This document shows, piece after piece, positions 30,930 through 40,086 of a stretch of DNA of 64,000 nucleotides. Positions within the stretch are counted from its first letter, which is position 1, and every line of letters begins with the position of its first letter. Source of the DNA: Sphingobacteriales bacterium (GTDB lineage Bacteria > Bacteroidota > Bacteroidia > Chitinophagales > UBA2359); NCBI GenBank assembly GCA_016706405.1, contig JADJJT010000002.1, positions 62,001 through 126,000 of the forward strand. The letters run 5' to 3'. The position numbers were made by a program, and so were the translations under genes. The notes beneath the pieces are model-generated. The model did not search any database, was not told the DNA's origin, and saw nothing but the letters and a program-made list of their open reading frames with translations.

Positions 30930-33900
30930 TTACTCGCCTAAAAGTTTGCTTAGCCCATCCACCCATGACTTAGCTAAGGCTATATCAGGATGCCCGGGAG
31001 GAAGGGTGGTGGTAAAAATTTGATGCGCTTTTTTTGCCAAAACCAATGCTTGTCTAAAGTCTTTTAAACTACACAAAACACTGGCTAAGTTAGAATAGCT
31101 GGTTGCCGTGTTAGGATGATCGGGTCCAAAGTTTTTTTCATGGCTCTGCACCGCTTTTTCTAATAGCCCCTTTGCCCCCCCATAATCGCCAAGGTCTTGA
31201 AGTACTGAGGCTAAGTTAGCATAGCAGGTTGCCGTTTTAGGATGGTCGGGTCCAAAGTTTTTTTCATCGCTGTGCACCGCTTTTTCTAATAGCCCCTTTG
31301 CCCGCCCATAATCGCCAAGGTCTTGAAGTACTAAGGCTAAGTTAGCATAGCTGGTTGCCGTGTTAGGATGATCGGGTCCAAAGTTTTTTTCATCGCTCTG
31401 CACCGCTTTTTCTAATAGCCCCTTTGCCCCCCCATAATCGCCAAGGTCTTTAAGTACTACGGCTAAGTTAGAATAGTGAATTGCGGTTTCGGGATGGTCG
31501 GGTCCAAAGTTTTTTTCATGGCTCTGCACCGCTTTTTCTAATAGCCCCTTTGCCCTACCATAATCGCCAAGGGCTTGAAGTACTAAGGCTAAGTTAGCAT
31601 AGCTGATTGCCGTGTTAGGATGATCGGGTCCAAAGTTTTTTTCATGGCTCTGCACCGCTTTTTCTAATAGCCCCTTTGCCCGCCCATAATCGCCAAGGGC
31701 TTTAAGTACGGTGGCTAAGTTAGCATAGCGGGTTGCCGTGTTAGGATGATCGGGTCCAAAGTTTTTTTCTAAGATCTGCACCGCTTTTTCTAATAGCCCC
31801 TTTGCCCGCCCATAATCGCCAAGGGCTTGAAGTACTAAGGCTAAGTTAGCATAGCTGGTTGCCGTGTTAGGATGATCGGGTCCAAAGTTTTTTTCTAAGA
31901 TCTGCACCGCTTTTTCTAATAGCCCCTTTGCCCCCCCATAATCGCCAAGGTCTTTAAGTACTGAGGCTAAGTTAGAATAGCAGGTTGCCGTGTTAGGATG
32001 ATCGGGTCCAAAGTTTTTTACATTGCTCTGCACCGCTTTTTCTAATAGCCCCTTTGCCCCCCCATAATCGCCGAGGTCTTGAAGTGCTAAGGCTAAGTTA
32101 GCATAGCGGGTTGCAGTGGTAGGATGTTGGGGTCCAAAGTTTTTTTCAGCGCTCTGCACCGCTTTTTCTAATAGCCCCTTTGCCCCCCCATAATCGCCAA
32201 GGTCTTGAAGTACTAAGGCTAAGTTAGCATAGCTGGTTGCCGTGTTAGGATGATCGGGTCCAAAGTTTTTTTCATTGCTCTGCACCGCTTTTTCAAATAG
32301 CCCCTTTGCCCCCCCATAATCGCCAAGGTCTTTAAGTACTGAGGCTAAGTTAGCATAGCTGGTTGCCGTGGTAGGATGCTCGGGTCCAAAGTTTTTTTTC
32401 AGCGCTCTGCACCGCTTTTTCTAATAGCCCCTTTGCCCGCCCATAATCGCCAAGGTCTTTAAGTACTAAGGCTAAGTTAGCATAGCTGGTTGCCGTGTTA
32501 GGATGATCGGGTCCAAAGTTTTTTTCATCGCTGTGCACCGCTTTTTCTAATAGCCCCTTTGCCCGCCCATAATCGCCAAGGTCTTTAAGTACTAAGGCTA
32601 AGTTAGAATAGCTGGTTGCCGTGTCAGAATGATCGGGTCCAAAGTTTTTTTCATCGCTGTGCACCGCTTTTTCTAATAGCCCCTTTGCACCCCCATAATC
32701 GCCAAGGTCTTTAAGTACTAAGGCTAAGTTATTTTGCAATTTACCGATTTCCGGGGTATTGGCTTGCGCAAAAACCTGCTCAATTGCCTTTCCGTAAGGT
32801 GCCAACATAAACTTATCTACGGGATTGTCTTTGGTTTGGGCTATTTCAAGCAGGACAGTAGTATTAATTGCCAATACCTGCCCACAATTCTCTAGCCGTT
32901 CTCTGTTTTTATGCAGTATAATTTTTTGCACAATGGGGCTTATGCGGTAGCTATGCGTGTCTGTAAAAATCCAGCCCTTATGCGCCAAATTGTTCAATTC
33001 CTTGCTAAACATCAGTTTATCTTCCGGTTTAAACAATTCTATCAGCAATTTAAGAGGTTGGTTTTCGGCAGGCAATATAGCTAAAGCAGTTAGCAGGCAT
33101 TTTTCTTTTTCGTTTAACGTGGTTACATCATACAATATATCTATGATTTCATCGGTTGTAGCGGTTTTTTTTCTTATATTAAAGCAATAGTCTGTAGTTA
33201 CTCTAGTACTAAAAGATTCTAATTTAAGTCCGCCTGTTTCGTCTAATTTTTTCAAAAAATCGGGAAAGTCTGTTCCAACAGCAGCTAACTGAGCGAGGGT
33301 GTTGGCAAATATCTCAATAACTAAGGTGTTGTTTCCAACAGCATTCAAAAACTTTGGCAGATACTCGGTAAGTTGTGCGGCAATATCAGGAGCATGTTCG
33401 GCAAACAAGTTTTTTAACTTTTCATCTGCTTCTTCACCAGTTACTAATCCGCTATTAAAATCAGACAGCAATTGTAGAACTGGCTCTAGTTGGTAATATT
33501 TTACAAAAGACACCATAAACAAGCGTATCCCTAAGGAAGGGGGCAGAGGGTCCACATAAAATTCATTGGCTATCACTTTTTGGAAGCGACTTGTCATTAA
33601 CACATGCCAGCCCAAACCCTGAAATTCTGTGATAAAATTATTTATTTCCGCTTCATCGTTGGCATTGTCTAATACTAAGAGGCAATCTTTGGGCAGGTTA
33701 ACTAATTTAGTTTTTATGGCAGCTATCTGTTCGTCTGGTTTCTTGATTGCAGCGATATCAATATTTAGGGGCAATGCTAATTTGGCGATGATATTGTTTA
33801 TTATGCCTTCTTTGCAAAACAGCCAAGCCAAATGTTTGTAGTCATTTTCATAAGTTGTCCAGTATTTAGCAGCTAAAGTGGTTTTGCCTATTCCACCTTC

Positions 33901-34071
33901 GCCGTTAATAAGGACAGGCTTGCCATTCTGAAATTTACTTTTTATCTCCGTCAATTTCTCTGTGCGTCCTAAAAAGGTGGAGGGTACTGTAGCCCCTTGG
34001 GCAGAAAGAATTTTATCGGTTGTCTTAGGTAGTCCTTGCTTTGCAGTTAGGTCATCTATTTTTATCCCCAA
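30930..34071 (-). CDS. NB-ARC/TPR (NLR-like STAND) protein (one indel)
   Basis: Restored length is about 1,045 aa. A STAND ATPase module comes first: FLGRTEKL linker, P-loop GEGGIGKTT (57-65), Walker B LLVLDNAND (131-139), sensor VLMTSR (157-162), the GNNTLVIE motif in the position of plant/animal GLPL, and a winged-helix segment (LLTALAILPAEN). Then follow 13 kinesin-light-chain-type TPR units of 42 aa, nearly identical (LGDYGRAKGLLEKAV...KNFGPDHPNTATSYANLA), and a divergent final unit. The T8 at 32392-32399 (other units have T7) shifts the frame inside the third unit; the repeat continues in the other frame. Translation appears to start at a TTG overlapping the upstream stop by 10 bp, which implies coupling. 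No effector domain is fused. It probably senses a ligand through the TPR array and oligomerises on ATP binding. Confidence 0.85.
31084..32735 (-). repeat. Tandem array of 126-bp TPR-coding repeats (~13 units)
   Basis: Near-identical direct repeats with a 126-bp period, each containing the block 'gcaccgctttttctaatagc' in plus-strand reading. Differences cluster at a few codons: the residues after LEKAV, Gly/Arg in DYG[GR]A, [KQ][DA]L, and the N/E/K-TA-x-x-Y segment. Such DNA identity implies recent duplication or gene conversion. Confidence 0.9.
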
Positions 34072-35018
34072 ATTTTCAACCCTGTCTTAACCTCTTCTAC
34101 GCCCTTTAATATTTGGTCGGTTGTATCTTTTATCTTCTTTAAATCCTTTTTCAGCCAGTTGTCTTCCTTCAACCAATCATCCAAATAACTAGGCGTGTTT
34201 GTTTTCAATTTATCCGTCAAATCCCTCAATTCTTTCAATATTTCATCTTGTTTTGTATCTATTCTATCTATTTTTGTATCTGTTCTATCTGTAGTTTTTT
34301 TTATATGTTCTATAGATTCGCCCATCGAGTTTAAAACAATGCGTTGATAGGCTACCCAGGCTGCATGATCTTTTTTAAGCAGTTCGCCAAAACAGAGTTG
34401 TATTTGCGGAGCAAAATTTTTATTAAAAAATTCCCAATAGGGTTTATCAAATGCCGTCTCTATCGGCGAGGTTTCAATACCACGCAGAAAGTCGCCTATT
34501 TTTCTCCAAAAACTTTTTTCTTTTTTATTTTCTTTTTCCTCTTCTTTAAAAAGCGTAGCCAAAATGTTCTCGTTAAACGCTGCTAAACTGGCTTGATTTT
34601 TTTTATTTGAAAAGCTAATCATTTCCTCTTCGGTAATTGAGAAGGCTGCCGTATCTTCTAATAATTTTATTAACCGCTTGGTTATATTGTCTGCCGCATT
34701 GTTATAATTGGGATTTTGTTCTGTTTTTTTAAAAAGAAAGCAAACATTTTTTACAGCCAAAAGATGTGCATTTTTAAATATCCTAGCCAGATCGTGGTTT
34801 ATATCATTCGGATCTAAAGCGCGGACACAATTTTTTGTTACAAACTCATTTAAATGAGCGGCAAAAATATCGTTACCAAGCCCTGCTGCAACGCCTCCAA
34901 CTACAGCGCCTGCTTTTCCGGAAATTAATACGCCTATAGGTCCGCCAAATACGGTAGCTGTAGCAGCAATACCTAACCATATCAGGAATTTTCGTTTGTC
35001 TAAAGATTGCGCGTCCAT
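34062..35018 (-). CDS. Putative membrane partner/effector: glycine-zipper N-terminus and C-terminal coiled coil, unknown family
   Basis: 318 aa, not recognised. Residues ~10-52 are hydrophobic with small-residue spacing (GGPIGVLISGKAGAVVGG), typical of glycine-zipper membrane helices that pack or oligomerise. The central part is helical and charged and includes a conserved-looking 'FGELLKKDHAAWVAYQRIVL' stretch. Residues ~235-275 form a heptad-like segment (KTTDRTDTKIDRIDTKQDEI), suggesting a multimeric coiled coil. The C-terminus has Trp/Lys-rich repeats (WLKEDNWLKKDLKKIKD). It is the first gene of a two-gene unit: its stop overlaps the TTG start of the NB-ARC/TPR gene. I infer that it is the membrane-acting output of that STAND sensor, but no homology proves this. 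Confidence 0.65.
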   Translation of the reverse strand: MDAQSLDKRKFLIWLGIAATATVFGGPIGVLISGKAGAVVGGVAAGLGNDIFAAHLNEFVTKNCVRALDPNDINHDLARIFKNAHLLAVKNVCFLFKKTEQNPNYNNAADNITKRLIKLLEDTAAFSITEEEMISFSNKKNQASLAAFNENILATLFKEEEKENKKEKSFWRKIGDFLRGIETSPIETAFDKPYWEFFNKNFAPQIQLCFGELLKKDHAAWVAYQRIVLNSMGESIEHIKKTTDRTDTKIDRIDTKQDEILKELRDLTDKLKTNTPSYLDDWLKEDNWLKKDLKKIKDTTDQILKGVEEVKTGLKIWG

Positions 35019-35056
35019 ATATTAAACTTATAATTTTTAGAAATAGAAATATCGGG

Positions 35057-35085
35057 TAAATATACGCAACTTATTTTTATTGCAA
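35057..35085 (-). promoter_or_regulatory. Promoter of the 34062/30930 two-gene unit
   Basis: The minus strand has TTG, an 18-nt spacer and TATATTTA (one mismatch to TAnnTTTG), ~40 nt upstream of the ATG at 35018. It lies just outside the end of the adjacent IS, so the insertion left it intact. Confidence 0.45.
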
Positions 35086-35099
35086 TTATAAAGCATTTA

Positions 35100-36048
35100 G
35101 AGCCTGTCTAAATTTTATTTTCTAATTCTATTAAGCATCAATTTTATCATGGCAAGTTGGATCATTGTCTGGCTCGTTTCGGTTTGGAACTCAAAGTCTT
35201 TACTCAATCTTCGATAGCTTTCGAGCCATGCAAAAGTTCTTTCAACAATCCATCTTTTTGGCAATACTTCGAATTTCGAGGCTGTATTCGATCTACTTAC
35301 AACCTCAACCACCCACCCAAACGTTTTGCGGGTATTTTCAATTAACTCGCCTCTATACCCGCCATCAGCTACTATCTTTACCAATCTGCAAAACCTGCCT
35401 CTGAGGTCAGCTATAACCATTGGGGCTGATTTACTGTCATGCTCATTTGCCGCATGAACCACAACCGCTAAAAGTAGTCCCATTGTATCTACAATAATAT
35501 GCCGCTTTCTGCCTTTAACTTTTTACCCCCGTCAATCCCTCTGCACAAGCCTCCGACGCTTGTTGTCTTTACGCTCTGGCTATCAATTATACCAACACTT
35601 GGCGATGAAGCCCTGCCTGCTTGCTTTCGAGTCTTATCCCTGAGTATTTCATGGATGAGTTCTATCGTCCCATCCTTCTTCCACTTGGTAAAATAGTAGT
35701 AAACAAGCTTCCATGACGGAAAATGGAACGGCAGCATGCGCCATTGACAGCCAGTTTTAAGCAAATAGAACAGCGCATTAAAAATTTCTCTTAAACTGTG
35801 TTTTCGTTTCCGTTTGTCGTCTAAAATGCCTAATATTGCACTCCATTGACTATCGGTGAGACTGCTTGGGTAGGTTTTCATTTTACTTTATGTGTTTGAT
35901 TTTCATAAAGCTATGAATTATTATTTAAACGTCAAACTGATAGTCTTTTATTCACATCTCTTTTAATAACTTTTTTTCCTATCAATTTTTGGGACTGGCA
36001 TGCCAATTTTTTTTTTAATGCGTTTAACCTGAATTTTTAGACAGTCTC
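35100..36048. mobile_element. Complete IS5-family insertion sequence, 949 bp
   Basis: The terminal inverted repeats are GAGCCTGTCTAAATTTT (35100-35116) and, on the other strand at the right end, GAGACTGTCTAAAAATT (36032-36048). The trinucleotide TTA flanks both ends (35097-35099 and 36049-36051), consistent with the short TNA-type target duplications of IS1031/IS5-like elements. The element carries one transposase on the minus strand and a ~165-bp non-coding right end. Confidence 0.85.
35115..35881 (-). CDS. IS5-family DDE transposase in two overlapping frames
   Basis: The upstream frame (35881-35489) holds the N-terminal domain typical of the family ('LTDSQWSAILGIL', 'LKTGCQWRMLPFHFPSWKLV') and the first catalytic Asp in GIIDSQSVK. 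The downstream frame carries the second Asp in IVADGGYRG and the Glu region KRWIVERTFAWLESYRRL. The frames join at GGT AAA AAG (plus-strand ttttt at about 35520-35524). There a -1 shift, or one extra A, gives the usual 'GGKKVKGRKRHIIVDT' continuation. Many IS5 relatives use programmed frameshifting, so the element may be active. A homopolymer sequencing error is equally possible because similar indels occur elsewhere in the window. Confidence 0.85.
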
Positions 36049-36051
36049 TTA

Positions 36052-36384
36052 AATTTTATTTTCTTTTTTCAAAAAAGTTTAGCGCTTTATTTATTATTAA
36101 AAAAGTGAAGATTAGAATTAAAAGAGGGGGCAGGTAAGGAGCCGTTTATGTACATAAAAGAGGTGTCAAAATATTAATATACTGCCTTTTTATTTTTGGT
36201 TTGGCTACAAAACGAAACAAAGCGTTCTTATGTGGGGGCTTGCGAACAACCCCAGTCTAAAGCGTCCGGGAAAAGCAATACAGCATGCTTTCTGTTGCTA
36301 TACTTGTTGTTTGCTGGCGATAAAAGTCGTACCTTTGCCGGATATTTAATACATTTTTAAAACCAAAAATTAACAATAATTAGT
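36052..36384. other. Intergenic region between the IS and mdh
   Basis: About 330 bp of AT-rich DNA with the mdh promoter near its right end. I see no ORF, tRNA or terminator-like hairpin of note. Confidence 0.45.
36307..36337 (+). promoter_or_regulatory. Promoter of mdh
   Basis: TTG (36307-36309), 20-nt spacer and TACCTTTG (36330-36337), ~48 nt before the mdh ATG. Confidence 0.55.
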
Positions 36385-37320
36385 ATGAAAATTTCGGTAA
36401 TAGGTGCGGGTAATGTAGGTGCAACCTGCGCCGATGTGATAGCTCGTGGTAATTTTGCCAACGAAGTAGTATTGCTTGATATAAAGGAAGGTCTGTCTGA
36501 AGGCAAATCGTTGGATATTTGGCAGGCTGCACCCATTAATAACTACAGCACTCGCGTAACAGGTGCAACAAATAATTATGCTGCTACCGCCGGCTCTGAT
36601 ATTACAATTATCACATCGGGTATTCCGCGCAAACCCGGAATGACCCGCGATGACCTTATTGGCACAAATGCCGGCATCGTAAAATCGGTTACCGAGCAAA
36701 TAATAGCACACTCGCCCAACACAATAATAATAGTAGTGTCGAACCCATTAGACGTAATGACTTATTGCGCCTATTTAACCTCAAAATTGCCAGCCCACCG
36801 CGTAATGGGTATGGCTGGTATTTTAGACACCGCCCGCTACCGCGCATTTTTAGCCTCCGAAATTAACTGCTCGCCCAAAGATATTCAAGCTATGCTTATG
36901 GGGGGCCACGGCGATACCATGGTGCCATTGCCGCGCTACACCACAGTTTCGGGCATACCTGTTACCGAATTAGTGCCCGCCGACCGCTTAGATGCTATTG
37001 TTGAGCGCACTAAAAACGGTGGTGGCGAATTGGTAAAACTTATGGGAACCTCGGCATGGTATGCACCCGGTGCCGCCGCCGCCCAAATGGCCGAAGCAAT
37101 TGCCAAAGACGAGCGCCGTATTTTTCCTTGCTGCGTTTTGCTAAATGGCCAATACCAACTTGACAATGTGTTTTTGGGTGTTCCGGTGGTGTTGGGTAAA
37201 AACGGCATCGAGCAAATAATTGAGCTACATTTGAACGCCAGCGAAATGGACTTGCTACACCAATCGGCAAAGGCAGTTAAAGAGGTTATGGGTGTTTTAG
37301 ACAACCTTAACGCCGCTTAA
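36385..37320 (+). CDS. mdh: Malate dehydrogenase
   Basis: NAD-dependent malate dehydrogenase of the TCA cycle (LDH-like MDH type). The Rossmann opening is 'MKISVIGAGNVGATCADVIA'. The substrate-binding Arg-containing loop is SGIPRKPGMTRDDL. The conserved NPLD occurs in VVSNPLDVMTY, and the catalytic His in MGGHGDTMVPLPRY. The length, 311 aa, is standard. It has its own promoter at 36307-36337. Together with the malic enzyme at 2144-3337 it would link malate, oxaloacetate and pyruvate, although the two genes are not clustered. Confidence 0.96.
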   Translation: MKISVIGAGNVGATCADVIARGNFANEVVLLDIKEGLSEGKSLDIWQAAPINNYSTRVTGATNNYAATAGSDITIITSGIPRKPGMTRDDLIGTNAGIVKSVTEQIIAHSPNTIIIVVSNPLDVMTYCAYLTSKLPAHRVMGMAGILDTARYRAFLASEINCSPKDIQAMLMGGHGDTMVPLPRYTTVSGIPVTELVPADRLDAIVERTKNGGGELVKLMGTSAWYAPGAAAAQMAEAIAKDERRIFPCCVLLNGQYQLDNVFLGVPVVLGKNGIEQIIELHLNASEMDLLHQSAKAVKEVMGVLDNLNAA

Positions 37321-37784
37321 TTGCTTAGCATCAATTTATTTTAAACACAAAACACAGGCGTGGGCGTAAACCTTTAGGTATTAATTTTTATTTAATATTT
37401 AAAGGTTTGCTGCCTTTTTATTGAGGGTGTTAATTAAAACTTTGAGATTAGGAAAATTCTGTTGTTTGCCAAACATCGGAGCGTATTTTTTTGTGGCAGT
37501 TCAAAACAGGGTATTTTAGCATCCGGATTTACTTTTATGGCTGCCTAAAGGGGGCTCTGCTTAATACAGAAAATATCATTTGAACGCTGAATTTGGCAAG
37601 AAATAATTTTAACACGGTGCTAAAAAAATAAAATTATTAGGCTTTTATCAAATCGGGCTTGATTTTTGACGTAAACTTGTTGTAATTTTGCATAATGATG
37701 CCTATTGAATCCAAACTCCGGTTAATTTTATCCGGATGGAGGCAGCTACAAAATCTTGTAAAGTTATTAATTTTTAAATAAATT
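37321..37784. other. Intergenic region downstream of mdh
   Basis: About 460 bp. An AT-rich hairpin AAACCTTTA...TAAAGGTTT (about 37369-37410), followed by GCTGCCTTTTT, may terminate mdh weakly. TCCGGA palindromes lie near 37523 and 37731. The right end carries the promoter of the next gene. No convincing ORF. Confidence 0.45.
37659..37690 (+). promoter_or_regulatory. Promoter of the SprB-repeat protein at 37785
   Basis: TTG, 21-nt spacer and TAATTTTG (37683-37690). This predicts a ~90-nt 5' leader. Confidence 0.4.
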
Positions 37785-39368
37785 ATGAAGCAGTTATATC
37801 TACTAATTTCGATGCTAATAGTGGTGGGCATTAGCATACAAGCCCAAACTCCGGCAGACAGTCTTTGCATCAACTCGGGCTATTATTTATCGTTAAATAT
37901 AAACGAAATTACTTGCCCAGGCGGTAAAAATGGAAGTCTTACCGTAGCCAGCACTGGTTGCCAATGTGCTTTTAGTGGCTGTCTTTTTAACTGGAGTAGT
38001 GGCGGAACCTATCATACAGTTGATAATTTAGCGGCTGGCACCTATTCGGTAACCGTTACCCACCCAAACGGCTGTATTTTGGACACCTCGTACACCTTGC
38101 AAAACCCGCAATCGTTTATCAATAGTTTTGACGTAGTGCCAAGTACCTGTAAAGGCAATATTGATGGTTGGGCAACACTAATACCTGCCGACAATGCCGG
38201 ACCACTAACCTTTTTATGGTCAAACGGCGATAATGACGCTAAACTTGGCCCTGTTCCGGCGGGTCAATACACTATAACTGCTACAAACGCAATTGGCTGT
38301 AGTATGGTAGAGACGGTTACAATTGGTTCTATTGCTCCGCCTCAAGTAGATAAAGTAACAGTTATAAACAGTTGTTCGAACGGCACAGGTGGCTCGGCCG
38401 AGGTGTTTGTGTCGGGTGGTACTGCCCCCTATACCTATAAATGGAGTGATAAAAATGCCAGCACAACAGCTAAAGTTGAAAACATGGCCGCTGGCAACTA
38501 TAGTGTAATAATAACTGATGCCAAAGGCTGCGAAGTAATAAAAACGGGTATTATTATTGAAAAATTGCAACCCAAAGTTAGTATTGAAGCCGAAAAAACA
38601 TCGGTATGCTCAGGTACAGGTGTACATTTAACGGCAAAATCGGCATGGAGCGGCGACTTAACATACGAATGGCTACCTGCTGCCGATTTTAACGACCCTG
38701 CCATTGCCTCGCCCATTGCAACACCTACCAAAAATACAACCTACAAACTAACTATAACTACTGCCGAAGGCTGCCAAGCTACGGCATACAGCATTATTAA
38801 TACCTGGACTTTGCCCAAGCCTACTGCCACGGCAACCAACGATACAATTTGTTACGGCCAAACAACCCAACTAATTGCTACCGAACCATCGGGTGCCACC
38901 TTTAGCTGGTCGCCGGCAAGTTCGTTGAACAACCCCAATATTAACGCCCCAATTGCCTCGCCCATCCAAAGCACAACTTATACCGTTACAGCTACCAACT
39001 ATTTAGGGTGTGTAAATACGGCATCGGTTGGCATTGAGGTTGAAACCTGCAATACGGCAATAAATGACGGTATAGCAGCAAATGAAACAGGATGGAAGGT
39101 AAGCCCTAATCCGGCAACAAATTACCTTCAAATTCAGTATCCGGATGCCTGGGCTAACGCTGCCAATGCCTCTAACATGGTTTTACAATTATACAATACC
39201 TTAGGACAAAGCGTTTTGACTATGCCGGTTTTATTAGGTGGTAATGAGTTTAAAACAAGCCAAATTGCCTTGCCAACAAACCTCAGTGCAGGGGTTTACT
39301 TGGTTTCATTACTTAGCCAAACAAGTAAAACACCACTTGCCCAGCAGCGTATTGTTATTACAAAATAA
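37785..39368 (+). CDS. T9SS-secreted SprB-repeat protein with type A sorting domain
   Basis: 527 aa. A clear signal peptide (LLISMLIVVGISIQAQ) is followed by three or four SprB-type repeats, each with 'C-x-G-x-x-N-G' near its start and 'L-x-A-G-x-Y-S-V-T-V/I-T' at its end. Two Ig-like modules follow, carrying the 'SPIATPTKNTTYKLTITTAE' pattern seen in Bacteroidota surface proteins. The C-terminus (WKVSPNPATNYLQIQY ... LSAGVYLVSLL ... QRIVITK) is a textbook type A T9SS sorting and anchoring signal. It is likely a cell-surface adhesive or structural protein. It is a single-gene unit with promoter at 37659-37690 and terminator at 39438-39478. Confidence 0.88.
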   Translation: MKQLYLLISMLIVVGISIQAQTPADSLCINSGYYLSLNINEITCPGGKNGSLTVASTGCQCAFSGCLFNWSSGGTYHTVDNLAAGTYSVTVTHPNGCILDTSYTLQNPQSFINSFDVVPSTCKGNIDGWATLIPADNAGPLTFLWSNGDNDAKLGPVPAGQYTITATNAIGCSMVETVTIGSIAPPQVDKVTVINSCSNGTGGSAEVFVSGGTAPYTYKWSDKNASTTAKVENMAAGNYSVIITDAKGCEVIKTGIIIEKLQPKVSIEAEKTSVCSGTGVHLTAKSAWSGDLTYEWLPAADFNDPAIASPIATPTKNTTYKLTITTAEGCQATAYSIINTWTLPKPTATATNDTICYGQTTQLIATEPSGATFSWSPASSLNNPNINAPIASPIQSTTYTVTATNYLGCVNTASVGIEVETCNTAINDGIAANETGWKVSPNPATNYLQIQYPDAWANAANASNMVLQLYNTLGQSVLTMPVLLGGNEFKTSQIALPTNLSAGVYLVSLLSQTSKTPLAQQRIVITK

Positions 39369-39437
39369 TTATTTTGCTCAAACAAAAGAAAAAACACAAC
39401 ACAAGGCAAGTACATCAATTTTTGTCTTAACTTTAGG

Positions 39438-39478
39438 CCATCCGAAGTAAAAATATTTTATTTCGGGTGGTTTTTTTA
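39438..39478 (+). terminator. Rho-independent terminator
   Basis: CCATCCGAAGTAAA pairs with TTTATTTCGGGTGG (including G-U pairs) and is followed by TTTTTTTAT. It lies 70 nt after the stop of the SprB-repeat gene and before ybeY. Confidence 0.8.
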
Positions 39479-39536
39479 TGCTATCTTTATTGTTGCAAAA
39501 ACAGTTATAACCAGCGTTGAACAAACAAATATATAT

Positions 39537-39980
39537 ATGGCTATCTTTTTTAACACAATACCGCCTTTAATTTTTGATATGCCACAAAAAATGCCAACCA
39601 AAAAATGGCTCGCCGCTTTGGTTGCGCACCATAGCCCATTACAAAAAATTGGAAATTTAAACTACCAATTTTGTACAGATGAGTATTTGCTTGCTCTAAA
39701 CAAAAAATACCTGAAACACAAAACCCTTACCGATATTATTACTTTTGATTTGCACGAAAAAGAAGATCAAATTTCGGGCGATTTGTTTATTAGCCTCGAA
39801 CGTGTGCGCGATAATGCGCTAACCTATCATGTACCCGAAATGGAGGAACTGCGCCGCGTAATGGCACATGGTTTATTACATTTACTTGGTTATGGCGACA
39901 AAACTAAAATCGAGGAGTTTCAAATGCGCCATTTAGAAGAAGAAGCCTTGCAAATATGGCGTGACCGGCAAAAAACATAA
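39537..39980 (+). CDS. ybeY: rRNA maturation endoribonuclease YbeY
   Basis: Zinc-dependent RNase involved in 16S rRNA 3'-end maturation and ribosome quality control. The fold signature 'LNKKYLKHKTLTDIITFDLH' and 'ISGDLFISLERVRDNAL' precede the metal site HGLLHLLGYGDK. The first two His of the H-x3-H-x5-H motif are present. The third position reads Asp/Lys (GYGDKTK), as is usual in Bacteroidota homologues where the motif ends in G-Y-x-D-K. Length 147 aa is normal. The start at 39537 follows an AT-rich stretch with no Shine-Dalgarno sequence. Confidence 0.92.
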   Translation: MAIFFNTIPPLIFDMPQKMPTKKWLAALVAHHSPLQKIGNLNYQFCTDEYLLALNKKYLKHKTLTDIITFDLHEKEDQISGDLFISLERVRDNALTYHVPEMEELRRVMAHGLLHLLGYGDKTKIEEFQMRHLEEEALQIWRDRQKT

Positions 39981-40086
39981 ACAAAAAATTCAATTCTTGT
40001 ACCTTGTTAATCCGGATGAGGTGGCTATAGTCCATATACCTATCATTTGATTATTTAAAAGCACTATATTTGCTGTCTGCCTATTT

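Noticed and set aside
31084..32735. Regular direct repeats that could be taken for a CRISPR array or satellite
   Set aside because: The 126-bp period is a multiple of three, units are coding throughout (TPR consensus) and there are no unique spacers.
37637..37873. 78-aa minus-strand ORF overlapping the start of the SprB-repeat gene
   Set aside because: No recognisable motif, and it overlaps the signal peptide region of a well-supported gene and its promoter.
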